Assembly: GCA_003648395.1 (NCBI GenBank)
Contig: QMPB01000051.1
Coordinates: forward strand, 1 to 14,085
DNA length: 14,085 nucleotides
DNA from: Bacteroidota bacterium
Lineage (GTDB): Bacteria > Bacteroidota > Bacteroidia > Bacteroidales > UBA1556
Direction of reading: 5' to 3'
A program made the position numbers and the translations under genes. Shown in pieces: positions 13,885 through 14,085 of the stretch. The notes under the pieces were generated by a model that did not search any database, was not told the DNA's origin, and worked only from the letters and a program-made list of their open reading frames with translations. The stretch's first letter is position 1. The number at the start of each line of letters is the position of its first letter.

Positions 13885-14085
13885 TTACTCAGCCGTAACA
13901 CCAGCTTCATGTAACATATATGCTACCGCTTCTTTCACTTCATCATCAGTGAAAGTTGCCATACCACCTTTAGGAGGCATAGTACCAAACTCACCAGTAT
14001 AACCAGCAATAGCATTATTATTAATAGTTTCCATGCCTTTAGCAGCAGTTGCTTCCCAACGAGCTTTATCGTCTAATTTTGCGGC
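13885..14085 (-). CDS. Class I c-type cytochrome (c5-like), C-terminal part
   Basis: Only the last 66 residues are in the window; the N-terminus, with the expected signal peptide and CxxCH haem site, lies beyond position 14085. The visible part begins AAKLDDKARWEATAAKGM and carries the methionine axial ligand in GTMPPKGGM (34-42 of this fragment). It ends with the terminal helix TDDEVKEAVAYMLHEAG (46-62). This is the typical C-terminus of small soluble cytochromes of the c5/c555 type that shuttle electrons in the periplasm. The first residues are in frame to the window edge, and the stop is followed by its own terminator. Whether the missing part contains one haem domain or more cannot be seen. 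Confidence 0.88.
   Translation of the reverse strand, partial: AAKLDDKARWEATAAKGMETINNNAIAGYTGEFGTMPPKGGMATFTDDEVKEAVAYMLHEAGVTAE

Overview
The window looks like a chromosomal segment of a Bacteroidota (Bacteroidetes) bacterium. The DNA is visibly AT-rich. Several genes are preceded by the Bacteroidota-type -7 box TAnnTTTG instead of an E. coli-like -10, and Shine-Dalgarno sites are not evident. Ribosomal protein L25 is the long CTC form with an acidic tail. The ComEC-like protein carries no obvious metallo-beta-lactamase signature at its C-terminus. The genus cannot be named from sequence alone. There are no rRNA or tRNA genes, no phage genes, no transposase and no CRISPR array.

Left part (1-5847). 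A ComEC-type DNA uptake channel gene (251-2323, minus) is flanked on both sides by copies of one short repeat. The copy at 2432-2615 is a complete 184-bp fold-back, MITE-like element with 28-bp terminal inverted repeats and a central perfect palindrome. The copy at 1-93 is its right half, cut by the window edge. Next comes a two-gene minus-strand unit read from right to left: a polysaccharide-type flippase (4366-5847), then 3 nt later an unusual 581-residue protein (2617-4362). This protein appears to join an S-component-like membrane domain, a T-component-like membrane domain and a THEP1-type P-loop NTPase in one chain.

Middle part (5848-10323). An AT-rich divergent spacer of 435 bp leads to an RhlE-type DEAD-box RNA helicase and the DNA repair protein RadA on the plus strand. 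These converge on peptidyl-tRNA hydrolase (pth) and L25 (rplY) on the minus strand. A strong hairpin terminator sits between rplY and pth, only 16 nt before the pth start codon.

Right part (10324-14085). Divergent from rplY lies an exported M23 peptidase with a LysM domain, then an OsmC-family thiol peroxidase-like gene. A small His/Asn-rich gene follows that seems to be broken by two compensating single-base frameshifts, and then a spacer with two hairpins. On the minus strand are a two-domain GNAT/YghO-like acyltransferase and the C-terminal end of a class I c-type cytochrome, which runs off the window. Between these two genes are the cytochrome terminator and an array of about 8.7 heptamers abutting the acyltransferase promoter.

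Most genes are ordinary housekeeping or envelope functions. The items that deserve a second look are the membrane-NTPase fusion, the fold-back repeat pair around comEC, the heptamer array at a promoter and the frameshifted small gene.
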